From JBGPEQ01 sp050180895 (GTDB lineage: Bacteria > Pseudomonadota > Alphaproteobacteria > Dongiales > Dongiaceae), in contig JBFXDS010000009.1 of the NCBI GenBank assembly GCA_050180895.1, positions 112,438 to 176,437 of the forward strand: 64,000 nt of DNA, given 5' to 3'. How positions within the stretch are numbered: position 1 is the stretch's first letter; every line of letters starts with the position of its first letter. The notes beneath the pieces were generated by a model. The model worked only from the letters and a program-made list of their open reading frames with translations. It did not search any database and was not told the origin of the DNA. This document shows positions 44,769 through 53,496 of the stretch, one piece after another. Made by a program: the position numbers and the translations under genes.

Positions 44769-45614
44769 TCATTTCAAGGAGCCGGCCATCAGACCCCGGA
44801 CATAGTGCTTCTGGAATGCCAGATAGAGGATGATCATCGGGGCGCTGGCGAAGACCATGCCCGCCATGGTGAGCGGTATCTGGTCGTTGTAGCGCCCCTG
44901 GAACACGCTGATACCGGCCATCAGCGTCCGCTTGGCATCGTCCTGCAGGAAGATGATGGCAATCAGCAGATCGTTCCAGACATAAAGCGCATTGACGACG
45001 ACCAGCGTCAGCAGCGCCGGCAAGGAAAGCGGGATGACGATCCGCAGCAGGACCATCAAGTCCCCCGCCCCGTCGATCCGCGCCGCCTCGAACAGCTCGC
45101 GCGGCAGAGTGCGGAAGAAGCCGGTGAGCAAATAGACCGAGTACGGCGTGATCAGGCCGGCATAAATGAGGATGGCGCCCTCATAGGTGCTGATCAGAGA
45201 GAGCTGCGTGTAGAGCACGAATAGCGGCACGATCATCACGACCGGCGGAATGGCCATCAGCGACGTGCTGATCGAGAACAGCAGCCCGCGGCCATGGAAC
45301 TGCATGCGCGCAATCGCATAGGCGCCCAGGCAAGAAACGACCGTGCTGAGCGCGACGGCGCCCGCCGCGAGGATAACGCTGTTGACCATCCAGGCGATGA
45401 AGTCGCTCTCGAAGAGGACGTTGCGGAAGTGGTCGAAGACCACAGCCTGCGGGACTCCGACTTTGTTGAAGGTGTATTCCTCCTGGCTCTTGAGCGATGT
45501 CATGATCATGAAGAGCGTCGGCGTCAGCGCGATCAGGACTGCGACGACGAGGATGCCGTGCCTGAGCATCAGGTCCGGCGTCAGGCGCGGCGTATGGTGC
45601 CTCCCGCTCGGCAT
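44769..45614 (-). CDS. Carbohydrate-type ABC transporter permease (MalG-like)
   Basis: About 281 residues, six hydrophobic segments. EAA loop: ELFEAARIDGAGDLMVLLRIVIPLSLPALLTL. The open frame runs far upstream, but ATG 45614, preceded by GAGGAG and 8 nt after the partner permease, is the right start. CUT1-type permeases import sugars, polyols or sugar acids. Last gene of the minus-strand operon running from 50114. Confidence 0.9.
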   Translation of the reverse strand: MPSGRHHTPRLTPDLMLRHGILVVAVLIALTPTLFMIMTSLKSQEEYTFNKVGVPQAVVFDHFRNVLFESDFIAWMVNSVILAAGAVALSTVVSCLGAYAIARMQFHGRGLLFSISTSLMAIPPVVMIVPLFVLYTQLSLISTYEGAILIYAGLITPYSVYLLTGFFRTLPRELFEAARIDGAGDLMVLLRIVIPLSLPALLTLVVVNALYVWNDLLIAIIFLQDDAKRTLMAGISVFQGRYNDQIPLTMAGMVFASAPMIILYLAFQKHYVRGLMAGSLK

Positions 45615-45622
45615 GGCGCTCC

Positions 45623-46504
45623 TCACGCCATCTCTTCTTCGTTGGCGCGGCGGCGCGCCGCGAACAGCGGCACGATCAGGAGCAGCGACACCAGGAAGAG
45701 CATGACGGATACGGCCGAAGCGATCCCAGGCAAGCTGCTCCTGATCAGCGCGTTGAAGATGTAGAGCTCCACGACCATGGTCGCCGTGCCCGGGCCACCG
45801 CGGCCGCCGCCGATCATGTACACGTACGCGAACACGGCGGACAGGATCGTGATGACGCTGGTCACGACATAGAACTCCATGACGACCTTCATCTGCGGCA
45901 GGATGACGTGCCACAGCCGCTGCCACCAGTTCGCACCGTCGAGTCGCGCCGCCTCGATCAGCGACTCATCGAGGCTCAGCAGCCGCGCGAGAAACAGGAT
46001 TATTCCCAGGGCGGATTCGCGCCAGATGATCAGCATCATCACCGTCCACAGCGCAACGTCGGACGAGCCGATCCAGTCCAGCGCGAGGACATCGAGGCCG
46101 CTCCAACGCAGCACCTCGTTCACCGGGCCGTTGAACTGGAAGAGCTTCTTCATGATGACCGCGATGATCGGGATCGCCAGGATGTAGGGCAGGAACAGCA
46201 CGACGCGGTACAGCTTCCAGCCCTTCAAACGGTCGTACAGCAGCACGGCGATCAACAGCGACCAGACGACCATGAAGGGGACAGCCAGTAGAAGCTGCAG
46301 GTTATGCCGGACGGATTCCCAGAACAGCGGCTGGCTGAGCACGAGCTCGTAGTTACGAAAGCCGATCCAGGGGCCGTCGATACCGCGCACCATCTTGAAG
46401 CTGAACTCGAAGATCCGGACGAGCGGGTAACCAAAGACGAAGAGAAGAAGCGCCACCAGCGGAGCGATGTAGACGTAGGGTGTAAGCCGTGACGTCTGGT
46501 TCAC
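45623..46504 (-). CDS. Carbohydrate-type ABC transporter permease (MalF-like)
   Basis: 293 residues with six membrane helices (opening YVYIAPLVALLLFVFGYPLVRIFEF). EAA loop: SLIEAARLDGANWWQRLWHVILPQMKVVMEF. Partner of the permease at 44769 in a CUT1-type importer. A 165-bp gap with a GC hairpin separates it from the binding-protein gene upstream. Confidence 0.9.
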   Translation of the reverse strand: MNQTSRLTPYVYIAPLVALLLFVFGYPLVRIFEFSFKMVRGIDGPWIGFRNYELVLSQPLFWESVRHNLQLLLAVPFMVVWSLLIAVLLYDRLKGWKLYRVVLFLPYILAIPIIAVIMKKLFQFNGPVNEVLRWSGLDVLALDWIGSSDVALWTVMMLIIWRESALGIILFLARLLSLDESLIEAARLDGANWWQRLWHVILPQMKVVMEFYVVTSVITILSAVFAYVYMIGGGRGGPGTATMVVELYIFNALIRSSLPGIASAVSVMLFLVSLLLIVPLFAARRRANEEEMA

Positions 46505-46607
46505 AGCCGCAGATCCACCCTCAGGTGACCGTCAATGGATGTTAAGCACGCTCCATCCAAAGCAGTCACGTTTGGAGTCGCCGCTTCTGCGATCACCCCC
46601 CACCCTA

Positions 46608-46630
46608 CCCTCCCCCTCAAGAGGGGAGGG
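46608..46630. terminator. GC hairpin between binding-protein and permease genes
   Basis: CCCTCCCC and GGGGAGGG arms around a short loop lie 40 nt after the binding-protein stop. Such a stem probably lets the upstream binding-protein mRNA accumulate above the permeases, as in many ABC operons. It resembles the C/G-rich interspersed repeats at 36.7 kb. Confidence 0.5.
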
Positions 46631-46669
46631 ACGATGTGTCCGGCGGCCTTCCCTCCCCCTCCGAGCACA

Positions 46670-48013
46670 TCAGCCGCCGAGATCGGCCGCCCACTTCTTG
46701 TAGTTCTCGACGATGTCCGGGTTGAAGTCGCGCCACTCCTTGGCGACGTTGTAGGCGAGTTCGCCCGCCTGCTCTCCCGTGATCTTGCCTTCGACCACCT
46801 GCTGCGCGCTCGGCAGCAGCGCCTGCTCGTAGAACTGTCCGGGCACCAGGTTGGAGAGATAGGGGACGTTCGGCGACAGACCCCAGCGTTGCCACATGTC
46901 GCGCACGGTTGCGTCCGTGAGCACCGAGGCATCGAAGTTCTTGTTGGCGGGAATCCAGCCGGTGAGCTCATGCAGCGCCTTCAGGCGATCCGGCGACTGC
47001 AGATATTCGAGGAACGCCGCGGCCGCCTTCGGATCCTTGGCCTTGGCCGGAATGCCGAGACCCTGGGAATCGAAGATCGGCTGCCCCGCGAGCTTGCCCT
47101 TGCCGTAGACCGGCATCACCATCGTTCCGATCCGGCCGTTCGTGGTCTTGCTGTCGGCCGGCACGCGCGAACCGATCGAGAGGCCCATCGCCACCTTGCC
47201 GGCGACGATCAGATCGATGCCGGGATAGAGTTCGGTGGACGACATCTCCGCGTTGAGGAAGCCGGCCTTCTGCAGTTGCTCGAGTTTAACCCAGTGCTCG
47301 TGGTACTTGGGCTCGCGGAAGTCGCGCTCGCCGGTGAAGAGGCCGATGACCTCGCCGGCGGAGTCGACGTTCTGCCCGAGCGCGTGACCGAAATACCATT
47401 CGCCCCAATAACCGTCTTGAATGCCGCCGCCGACCGGCGCGATGCCCGCGGCTTTCAACTTCTCGCAGGCGGCCAGGAACTCGTCCCAGGTCGCCGGCGC
47501 TTTTTCGGCGTCCAGGCCGGCCTTGTCGAAGGCATCCTTGTTGTAGATCCAGATCATAGGCAGGGGATACCAGCCGACCCGATAGGTGTTGCCGCCGAAG
47601 TTGCTGAGGAGCGTCGGATTCGAGGCCTTGATCACGTCGTCGCTCACCAGCCCGTTCAGCGGCTGGAGATAGCCGAGCCACACGCTCTCCATGTGGTAGA
47701 TGCCGTTCCACAGGAACTGCACGTCGGGTGCCTCGCCCGCGGCGGCGGCGGTCTGGAACTGCGAGATCACGACTGCCGTGTCCTGCAGCATCGTCTTCAC
47801 CGTTGCCGCGGTATACGCCTTGACCGAGTCGTCGACGAAGGCCTGCAGTCCCGGCAGCTCCTGCTCGCCCCACCACCACATGGTCAGCTCAGCGGCGGCG
47901 CGCGCCCGCCACGCCGGCAGCACCGCGGCCAGCGCCACACCGGCACCCGCTCCGGCGGATCTCGTCAAGAGCTCTCGCCGTGAGAAATCCCCTCTGCGTT
48001 TTGCATTCATCAT
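46670..48013 (-). CDS. Carbohydrate-type ABC transporter substrate-binding protein
   Basis: About 447 residues. The N-terminus has RRGDFSRRELLTRSAGAGAGVALAA, a twin-arginine-like signal (SRRELL), then the mature ELTMWWWGEQELPGLQAF, and the MalE/UgpB-type motifs PLPMIWIYNKDAFDKAGL and APATWDEFLAACEKLKAAGI. GGAGGGAG precedes ATG 48013. Imports an unknown sugar or sugar acid, fitting the enolase-superfamily and SDR enzymes encoded upstream. Confidence 0.9.
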   Translation of the reverse strand: MMNAKRRGDFSRRELLTRSAGAGAGVALAAVLPAWRARAAAELTMWWWGEQELPGLQAFVDDSVKAYTAATVKTMLQDTAVVISQFQTAAAAGEAPDVQFLWNGIYHMESVWLGYLQPLNGLVSDDVIKASNPTLLSNFGGNTYRVGWYPLPMIWIYNKDAFDKAGLDAEKAPATWDEFLAACEKLKAAGIAPVGGGIQDGYWGEWYFGHALGQNVDSAGEVIGLFTGERDFREPKYHEHWVKLEQLQKAGFLNAEMSSTELYPGIDLIVAGKVAMGLSIGSRVPADSKTTNGRIGTMVMPVYGKGKLAGQPIFDSQGLGIPAKAKDPKAAAAFLEYLQSPDRLKALHELTGWIPANKNFDASVLTDATVRDMWQRWGLSPNVPYLSNLVPGQFYEQALLPSAQQVVEGKITGEQAGELAYNVAKEWRDFNPDIVENYKKWAADLGG

Positions 48014-48039
48014 GTCTCCCTCCCTGTTGCTTGGCGTTT

Positions 48040-48816
48040 TCAGAACGTGCTCATCAAACCGCCATCGACGACGAGCAGCTGCCCGGTCATGTAGCGGCAG
48101 TAGTCCGATGCCAGAAAAATCACGGTGCCCGAGACGTCTTCCGGGTAACCCGTGCGGCGCAGCGGGATCTTGCCCTTCGTCACGTACCACGCGATGAACT
48201 CGGGCGTCTCCGTCTCGTTGACGCCGTTGATGATCGACATCGGCGTCGACATGAAGCCGGGCGCCACGGCGTTGACCAGGATGCCGTACGGACCAAGCTC
48301 CACAGCCATCGACTTGGTAAGCGCGATGATGCCGCCCTTCGCCGCATTGTAGGCGCCGACGTCGCCGCTCGAAGCGAATCCCTGGATGGAGGCAATGTGG
48401 ATGATGCGGCCGCTCTTCCGCTCGACCATGTGCGGCGCGACGAGCTTCGATCCCATGTAGACGGATTCGAGATTGATGGCGATGGTGCGCCGCCAGTCTT
48501 CCAGCGTGTCCTGCAGGATCGTTCGGGCCGGCGGGTTGATCGCGGCATTGTTGACGAGCACGTCGACGCGGCCAAATTCATCGATGATGCTGCCGACCGC
48601 CGCGCGATAGGTCTCGTAGTCCGTCACGTCGAGCTGGAAGGGCCTGGCGATGCCGCCCGCGGCGGCCACTTCGTCCTCGACGGTGCGAAGCGTGGCCGGA
48701 TTGCGCTCGAGCAGCATGACCTTCGCACCTTCCGCGACCATCTCGAGCGCAACGGCGCGGCCAAGTCCCTGTCCGGCACCCGTGACAATACAAACCTGGC
48801 CCGCGAGCAAGCCCAT
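48040..48816 (-). CDS. Short-chain dehydrogenase/reductase
   Basis: 258 residues. NAD(P)-binding TGAGQGLG, the VLVNNAAINPP strand, and the catalytic Ser and YNAAK of the SDR family (HIASIQGFASSGDVGAYNAAKGG). The C-terminus RYMTGQLLVVDGGLMSTF is typical. Likely oxidises a hydroxyl of a sugar acid within the pathway fed by the adjoining importer; substrate not known. It is 26 nt before the binding-protein gene. Confidence 0.9.
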   Translation of the reverse strand: MGLLAGQVCIVTGAGQGLGRAVALEMVAEGAKVMLLERNPATLRTVEDEVAAAGGIARPFQLDVTDYETYRAAVGSIIDEFGRVDVLVNNAAINPPARTILQDTLEDWRRTIAINLESVYMGSKLVAPHMVERKSGRIIHIASIQGFASSGDVGAYNAAKGGIIALTKSMAVELGPYGILVNAVAPGFMSTPMSIINGVNETETPEFIAWYVTKGKIPLRRTGYPEDVSGTVIFLASDYCRYMTGQLLVVDGGLMSTF

Positions 48817-48935
48817 CGACAGTCACCGCATCGTGGTCACCGGCAGCCACTTTTCAGCATTCTGGACATTCTGGCATCTCGGATGACGCTAGGTGGTTGC
48901 TTGAAGCGCTGTCAAGACAGACACCCCAGTCGTGC

Positions 48936-50114
48936 TCAATCGAGCGCCGGCGTCCGATAAAGATACTTGCCGCGGACCTTGATCTCCGCGTCGACCAGAT
49001 ACTTCTTCATCGCAGCGAGGTCGAGTTCGATGCCCAGGCCGGGCTGTTCCGGCACGCGAATCTCGCCGTTGCGGTCCGGCGCGATATGCGTCCTGCACAT
49101 CTCCCAGGCCATCGGCTGCGGGGTGACCGGATATTCGCAGATGCGATGCGCCGACAGCCCGGCATAGGGCTGGATCGAGGCGCACAGAGCCAGATGGGAC
49201 GTGAAGGTGTGGTTCACATAGGTGACGCTCTTGGCCCCGGCGTAATCCGCCACCTGCTTCGCCGGACCGATGCCGCCGATGCGGCCGCAATCGATCTGGA
49301 TGAAGCCGACCTTGCCGATGTCGATCGTGTGCTTCGCCATGAACGTGTTGTGCGCCGCCTCCCCGCCGGCGAGTTTGACGGAGCCGGAGCGCTTCGCGAG
49401 CGCGCCATAGGCCTCATAAGCGCTGCCGTTGAACGGCTCCTCGAGCCAAGTCGCGTTGACGCCTGCCAGAAGCGGAAGGCGCGCTTCCGCCGCCGCCACG
49501 TCCTCGTTCCAGATCTGACCCGCATCGACCAGCAGGATGCCGTCGAGCCCGATGCCCTCCCGGGCGGCTGCGAGCTGATCGGCATCGTCCTGGAGCGTGC
49601 CGCGTCCGAACGGGCCCCATCCACATTTGACGGCGCGGAATCCGGCATTGCACGCTGCGCGGCAAGAATCGAGCGTCTCCTGCGGCGTGTCGCCGAAGAG
49701 CTGCGACGCATAGGGCGTCTTCGGATAAGCGCGCTCGTAGCCGAGCAGTTTGTAGACCGGTTCACCGCGCTTCTTGCCCAATAGGTCCCAGAGGGCGATC
49801 TCCACCCCGGACCAGGTATGCGCGGCCTGCAGCAGGTCCATGCTGTTCCACTGAATTGTCGCCGCAATCCGCGCAATATCCGCGGGCGTCGAGACATCTG
49901 CTCCGAGCACGGACGCGCCGACGGGCCGGCAGGCGCCGTGCGACATCGGGCAGACGAAGGCTGCGATGGAGGTGAGCGGCGAGGCTTCGCATTCACCCCA
50001 CGCCTCGATGCCACCGGCGCGCACGCGGACGACGAGCGCGTCCTGGCTGCCGTCGCCGGCATCGGTCACAACCGGCATCGAAAGATAGAAGAAATCAACG
50101 GAGTCGATTTTCAT
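48936..50114 (-). CDS. Enolase-superfamily (mandelate racemase type) dehydratase
   Basis: 392 residues. The barrel has the metal ligands in ILLVDAGQIWN (Asp), ATWLEEPFN (Glu) and KLAGGEAAHN (Glu), a Lys in GFRAVKCGWG, and a His in VNHTFTSHLALCASI that would act as the second base. This pattern suits sugar-acid dehydratases or racemases of the MR branch. First gene of the minus-strand operon (enzyme, SDR, binding protein, two permeases). Exact substrate cannot be stated. Confidence 0.85.
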   Translation of the reverse strand: MKIDSVDFFYLSMPVVTDAGDGSQDALVVRVRAGGIEAWGECEASPLTSIAAFVCPMSHGACRPVGASVLGADVSTPADIARIAATIQWNSMDLLQAAHTWSGVEIALWDLLGKKRGEPVYKLLGYERAYPKTPYASQLFGDTPQETLDSCRAACNAGFRAVKCGWGPFGRGTLQDDADQLAAAREGIGLDGILLVDAGQIWNEDVAAAEARLPLLAGVNATWLEEPFNGSAYEAYGALAKRSGSVKLAGGEAAHNTFMAKHTIDIGKVGFIQIDCGRIGGIGPAKQVADYAGAKSVTYVNHTFTSHLALCASIQPYAGLSAHRICEYPVTPQPMAWEMCRTHIAPDRNGEIRVPEQPGLGIELDLAAMKKYLVDAEIKVRGKYLYRTPALD

Positions 50115-50400
50115 ATCGCTTCCAATGCCCGTTGGACGCTGCAGGAGCCACCTTGTTCCCGTTCGGACAACGTCCGGAACCGTCCGTCGGCGCGCATCCG
50201 TGCCCTCATCGCTGGCTTGATCCGCATTTCCACTATTTGGACCATCATTCCATATTGCGCAAACCGACTCGCGGACGTGCGAGAGGGCCGCCCCCGCGCA
50301 GTCATCCCGCGGCCGTGACGCTCCGAGCCTAGCTTGCCGGCTGGGGCTCAGGAAAGGTCCAGAGGCCGTTCAAGATTTCCTCGCGCGGGCGGAACCTCCT
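50115..50400. promoter_or_regulatory. Promoter region of the sugar-type ABC operon
   Basis: 286 bp between the DUF1254 stop and the enolase-superfamily start, both on the minus strand. An imperfect dyad GTTCGGAC-AAC-GTCCGGAAC lies at 50161-50180, about 55 bp before the start codon, and may bind a local regulator. No regulator gene is in the operon. No small gene is evident. Confidence 0.5.
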
Positions 50401-51822
50401 TCAGTTCGCCTTCTCGATGTCCGGCAGCACCCACGTCTTCTCGAACAACGCCTTGGTCGGCGCGTAGAGCCGGAACATCACCTCGAACCTGCGGGCCGGG
50501 TCGGTGGGCACCCAGTTGGACTCCTTGCCGTCGGGCGCGGTCGGTCCGAAGAACACGTCGACCGAACCGTCGGCATTCTTCCGCATCTCGGGAATCTGCG
50601 AGGAGCGGCTGGCGCGCGGCATGTTCTTGATCAGCGCGTGGGTCTGCCGGTCGTAGGCGGTCGCCGACCAGTACTGCTCGACCGGCGCGTTCGCCGGCAC
50701 GGTCAGGCGATAGGACTTGCCGCCGTCGAACGCCTCACCGTCCTTGTCCTTGATGCTGATCAGGTAGAACTGTCCGGCGCCCAGGCGCTTGATGCCGATA
50801 TAGGCGTAGCTGTAGGCAAGACCTCGCGCATCCGTCGGATAGACGTCAGGCTCGGTATAGGACGCCTGCGCGGCCTTGATGAGTTCCGGCGGGGCCGGGA
50901 AGGTCCAGCGGCCGCCGTCCCAGAAGGGCGTCAGGCCGGCGGCGTACTTCGTCTCCAGCCATGCCTGGGCTTCGCGGACACCGGCTTCCAGCAGCGCCCT
51001 GGTTTGCGCGTCGGGATCGAAGGGTTTGCCCTTCTCGATGCCGATCGATTTGAGCGGGTCGATCATCGCCCGGTCTCGCGGCAGCCAGGGCTCGCCCTGC
51101 ACGATGCGGTCCAGGCCCTCGAAGAACCGCATGTCGTAACGAATGGTGGAATCGAACAGCACGTCCTGGGCGTCGGTGAAGATCGTCTCCGGCGGGTTGC
51201 CGGCCTGCGACAGGGGATAGACTCTGACCCGCTTGCCATAGGCCACCGACGTCGCGACATCTTCGCCGCTATGGCTCCGGAGGTTGGAGCGCAACAGCGC
51301 GTAACCACCATAGGTGTCCGACTGCAGCGGGATATAGCCTTCGGGCACCGGATCGGCGTAGCCGGGCGGCAGGACCAGGTATTTGCCGCCCTCGCCCTTG
51401 TCGGCGCCCAGGAGTCCCGCATCCTCGAGCGGCATTTGCCAGACGTTGACGATGTTGCCGTTGAGCGATCCGTCGTCGCCGGCCGGCGGAACCTCGATGA
51501 CGACCGGCCCGACATCCCTGGTATTGAAGAATGCCATGAAGTAAAGCGTATCCGGGTTGGGCGTCAGCGTCTGGTTGTGCCAGTCGAGCGGCCGGCCCCA
51601 GTAGACGACCTGATGCACCTTGCCATCGGTCTTGGCGAGCATCTCCTGGAGCATGAGGTCGTAGTTCACCGCCGGGATGCCCCAGATCACCGCCTCGACG
51701 GCGCGGCGCTCGACCGCGCGGCGGGCGAGGTCTTCGGCGGAGAAGTCCTGCGCCGGCGCGGACGGCGTCGCGCAGATCAAGGCGAGTGACGCGAGAAGGG
51801 TCCGTGGCAGTACGGCTCTCAT
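50401..51822 (-). CDS. DUF1254/DUF1214 domain secreted protein
   Basis: 473 residues with a signal peptide (LLASLALICATPSAPA|QDFS). The N-terminal DUF1254 region includes AVIWGIPAVNYDLMLQEML and LTPNPDTLYFMAFFNT; the C-terminal DUF1214 part has YWSATAYDRQTHALIKNMPRASRSSQ and DVFFGPTAPDGKESNWVPT. This family is common in soil bacteria but has no proven activity. It is 35 bp after the DUF502 gene, last of a likely four-gene operon starting at 54483. Confidence 0.88.
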   Translation of the reverse strand: MRAVLPRTLLASLALICATPSAPAQDFSAEDLARRAVERRAVEAVIWGIPAVNYDLMLQEMLAKTDGKVHQVVYWGRPLDWHNQTLTPNPDTLYFMAFFNTRDVGPVVIEVPPAGDDGSLNGNIVNVWQMPLEDAGLLGADKGEGGKYLVLPPGYADPVPEGYIPLQSDTYGGYALLRSNLRSHSGEDVATSVAYGKRVRVYPLSQAGNPPETIFTDAQDVLFDSTIRYDMRFFEGLDRIVQGEPWLPRDRAMIDPLKSIGIEKGKPFDPDAQTRALLEAGVREAQAWLETKYAAGLTPFWDGGRWTFPAPPELIKAAQASYTEPDVYPTDARGLAYSYAYIGIKRLGAGQFYLISIKDKDGEAFDGGKSYRLTVPANAPVEQYWSATAYDRQTHALIKNMPRASRSSQIPEMRKNADGSVDVFFGPTAPDGKESNWVPTDPARRFEVMFRLYAPTKALFEKTWVLPDIEKAN

Positions 51823-51857
51823 GGTCGCCTCCCGACTCTATCCGCTTCGATCCGATC

Positions 51858-52445
51858 TCATGTTTCCCGGCGAATCGCCGGCAGCAGGTCCTTCGTGCCC
51901 ACGCCCCAACCGGAGAGGCAGCCCATGAACTTCGCCATCGGCACGTCGATCGGATGAACCCGGCTCGCGGGCAGAACGTAGAGCGAGCCAACCGTCGGCG
52001 TCGGTGACGAGGGCACGAACACCGTGGCGCCGCCATCTGCATGCCTTTCCATGACGAACGCGGGCACCAGCGCTTCCTCCAATTCGACGAAGGCCGGCTG
52101 CATGGCGTGGTCGGCGCCATGTGTCAGCGCCCGCCCGCCCAGGGCTTTCAGCATGTTGTAGCCGGGCACCCGCTCGTACAGGTACCGTTCGAGGAGGGCG
52201 CCGAGCTTTCGGCCGGGCGACGTGCTGAAGATCAGGCCGGCCAGGAAGCAGACGAGAATGACGAGAAGGGCCGCCGCCACGTAGGGAAAGTAAATGCTGT
52301 CGGAGATGCCGGATGCGATCGGCTTGAGCGCTTCGTGGGCGACGCGCAGGACATGCGCCACGAGAATGACGATGACCGCCATCGGCAGGATGACGAGCAG
52401 GCCGCCGATGACCGTCGTCTTGACGAAACCGAGGATGCCTTTCAT
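51858..52445 (-). CDS. DUF502 family membrane protein
   Basis: 195 residues. Two N-terminal membrane helices (TTVIGGLLVILPMAVIVILV and YVAAALLVILVCFLAGLIF) and a soluble C-terminal domain with VFVPSSPTPTVGSLYVLPASRV, typical of DUF502. No function known. Lies between the porin-like and DUF1254 genes with short gaps, so it should be co-transcribed. Confidence 0.87.
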   Translation of the reverse strand: MKGILGFVKTTVIGGLLVILPMAVIVILVAHVLRVAHEALKPIASGISDSIYFPYVAAALLVILVCFLAGLIFSTSPGRKLGALLERYLYERVPGYNMLKALGGRALTHGADHAMQPAFVELEEALVPAFVMERHADGGATVFVPSSPTPTVGSLYVLPASRVHPIDVPMAKFMGCLSGWGVGTKDLLPAIRRET

Positions 52446-52505
52446 CGATTTACCTCCGGTTGCGTCCGGCGCGGCAAAACGGCACTGGAGCCGACGGTCC
52501 GGTCC

Positions 52506-53339
52506 TCACTCCGGAAACAGCAATGTCACGATGAATCGGGCGCCGAAGCCTTCCGGGCCGGCGTCCGGGCTTTCGGCCCAGTAGCGGACGCCGGCGCCGA
52601 GGCTCACCATCTGGCCTTCGATATTCAGCAGCTTGCTGGCGATGGCGTTGACCGGTACGGACCACTGCTCGCCTTCCCAGTCGTAGCTGGTCTCCGTCTG
52701 CAGGGTGAATGTCCAGGCATCGCTGGTGTTGTAGGCGAGGAAGGGTTGCACGAAGGTGCTGCTGACGTCGGCGCGGTCGTCGTCGCCGGCCACGGACTCG
52801 ATGTGGTTGGAGAGGATGCCGGCGGTCCAATGCCGCTGCTGCGTCAGGGCGACGAGGGTGGGGCCGATACCGAACTTCTCCGTGCCGAGCAGTTCGTCGG
52901 TGCCGGTGGGAATGAGGAACACCGGGCCGGCACCGAGAATGAGGATGCCGAACAGCGGCCGCTTCGGCGAGAAAAAGAGGCTTTGAGTGACGTCGCCGAG
53001 GCCGAACTGGTCGCCGGCGCCGGGAAAGATGTCGTCCTGATAGATCACCGGCAGGATGGTGCGGGAGATGACGTTCCAGTCCGCCCCGAGCGAGATGGGA
53101 ACGACCGGCTGGATGTTGAGCTGATAGCGCCAGCCGTCGTCGTCGGGGCCGATCCTGAAATCGAAGTTCGATTGCAGCGGCACGCTGATGAGCGAGGCGA
53201 CGGGGTTACTGAGGTCCTTAGCGAGTTTGGCCGCATCGTCCCCGGCGGGCTTTTCCTGGGCGGCGGCCGGAACGATGGAGGCGCACATCGCGACGAGTGC
53301 GTATGTCGCGAGTCGCCTCAGCCGCGCCAGGATCAGCAC
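52506..53339 (-). CDS. Predicted outer-membrane transporter-like protein
   Basis: About 277 residues from a GTG at 53339: signal peptide ILARLRRLATYALVAMCASI then PAAA|QEKP, followed by alternating polar and hydrophobic beta strands (NFDFRIGPDDDGWRYQLNIQPVV, FGLGDVTQSLFFSP, GARFIVTLLFPE ending in an aromatic-rich strand). It looks like the neuromedin-U/transporter-type barrels of proteobacteria. An ATG at 53456 would add 39 residues, but most of those are encoded by an inverted repeat, so I prefer the GTG. Confidence 0.75.
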   Translation of the reverse strand: MLILARLRRLATYALVAMCASIVPAAAQEKPAGDDAAKLAKDLSNPVASLISVPLQSNFDFRIGPDDDGWRYQLNIQPVVPISLGADWNVISRTILPVIYQDDIFPGAGDQFGLGDVTQSLFFSPKRPLFGILILGAGPVFLIPTGTDELLGTEKFGIGPTLVALTQQRHWTAGILSNHIESVAGDDDRADVSSTFVQPFLAYNTSDAWTFTLQTETSYDWEGEQWSVPVNAIASKLLNIEGQMVSLGAGVRYWAESPDAGPEGFGARFIVTLLFPE

Positions 53340-53340
53340 C

Positions 53341-53424
53341 GTGCGTTCTTCGACGGGTTCAGGATGGGGGCTTTTCTTCGTGCCAGTGCGCTGATTCCTC
53401 GCCCCGAGCCTGCCGAAGGGCGCA
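53341..53424. repeat. Interspersed inverted repeat at the 5' end of the porin-like gene
   Basis: GTGCGTTCTTCGACGGGTTC (from 53341) and GAGCCTGCCGAAGGGCGCAC (ending 53424) are imperfect inverted copies. On the minus strand it reads through as HPEPVEERT, a translation typical of widespread alphaproteobacterial repeats. It abuts the GTG start. Confidence 0.7.
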
Positions 53425-53496
53425 CTCTGCTCATGCAAATCGGTCGGTGCCTTCATTGCGGACCTTCCAACCAATGGGCCTCGGGGATCCATCAGC

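Noticed and set aside
50132..50240. Extra ATTGGACC-type half sites (TTGGAC near 50132, TTTGGACC near 50235)
   Set aside because: Neither has the second inverted half, so they were not counted as regulon sites.
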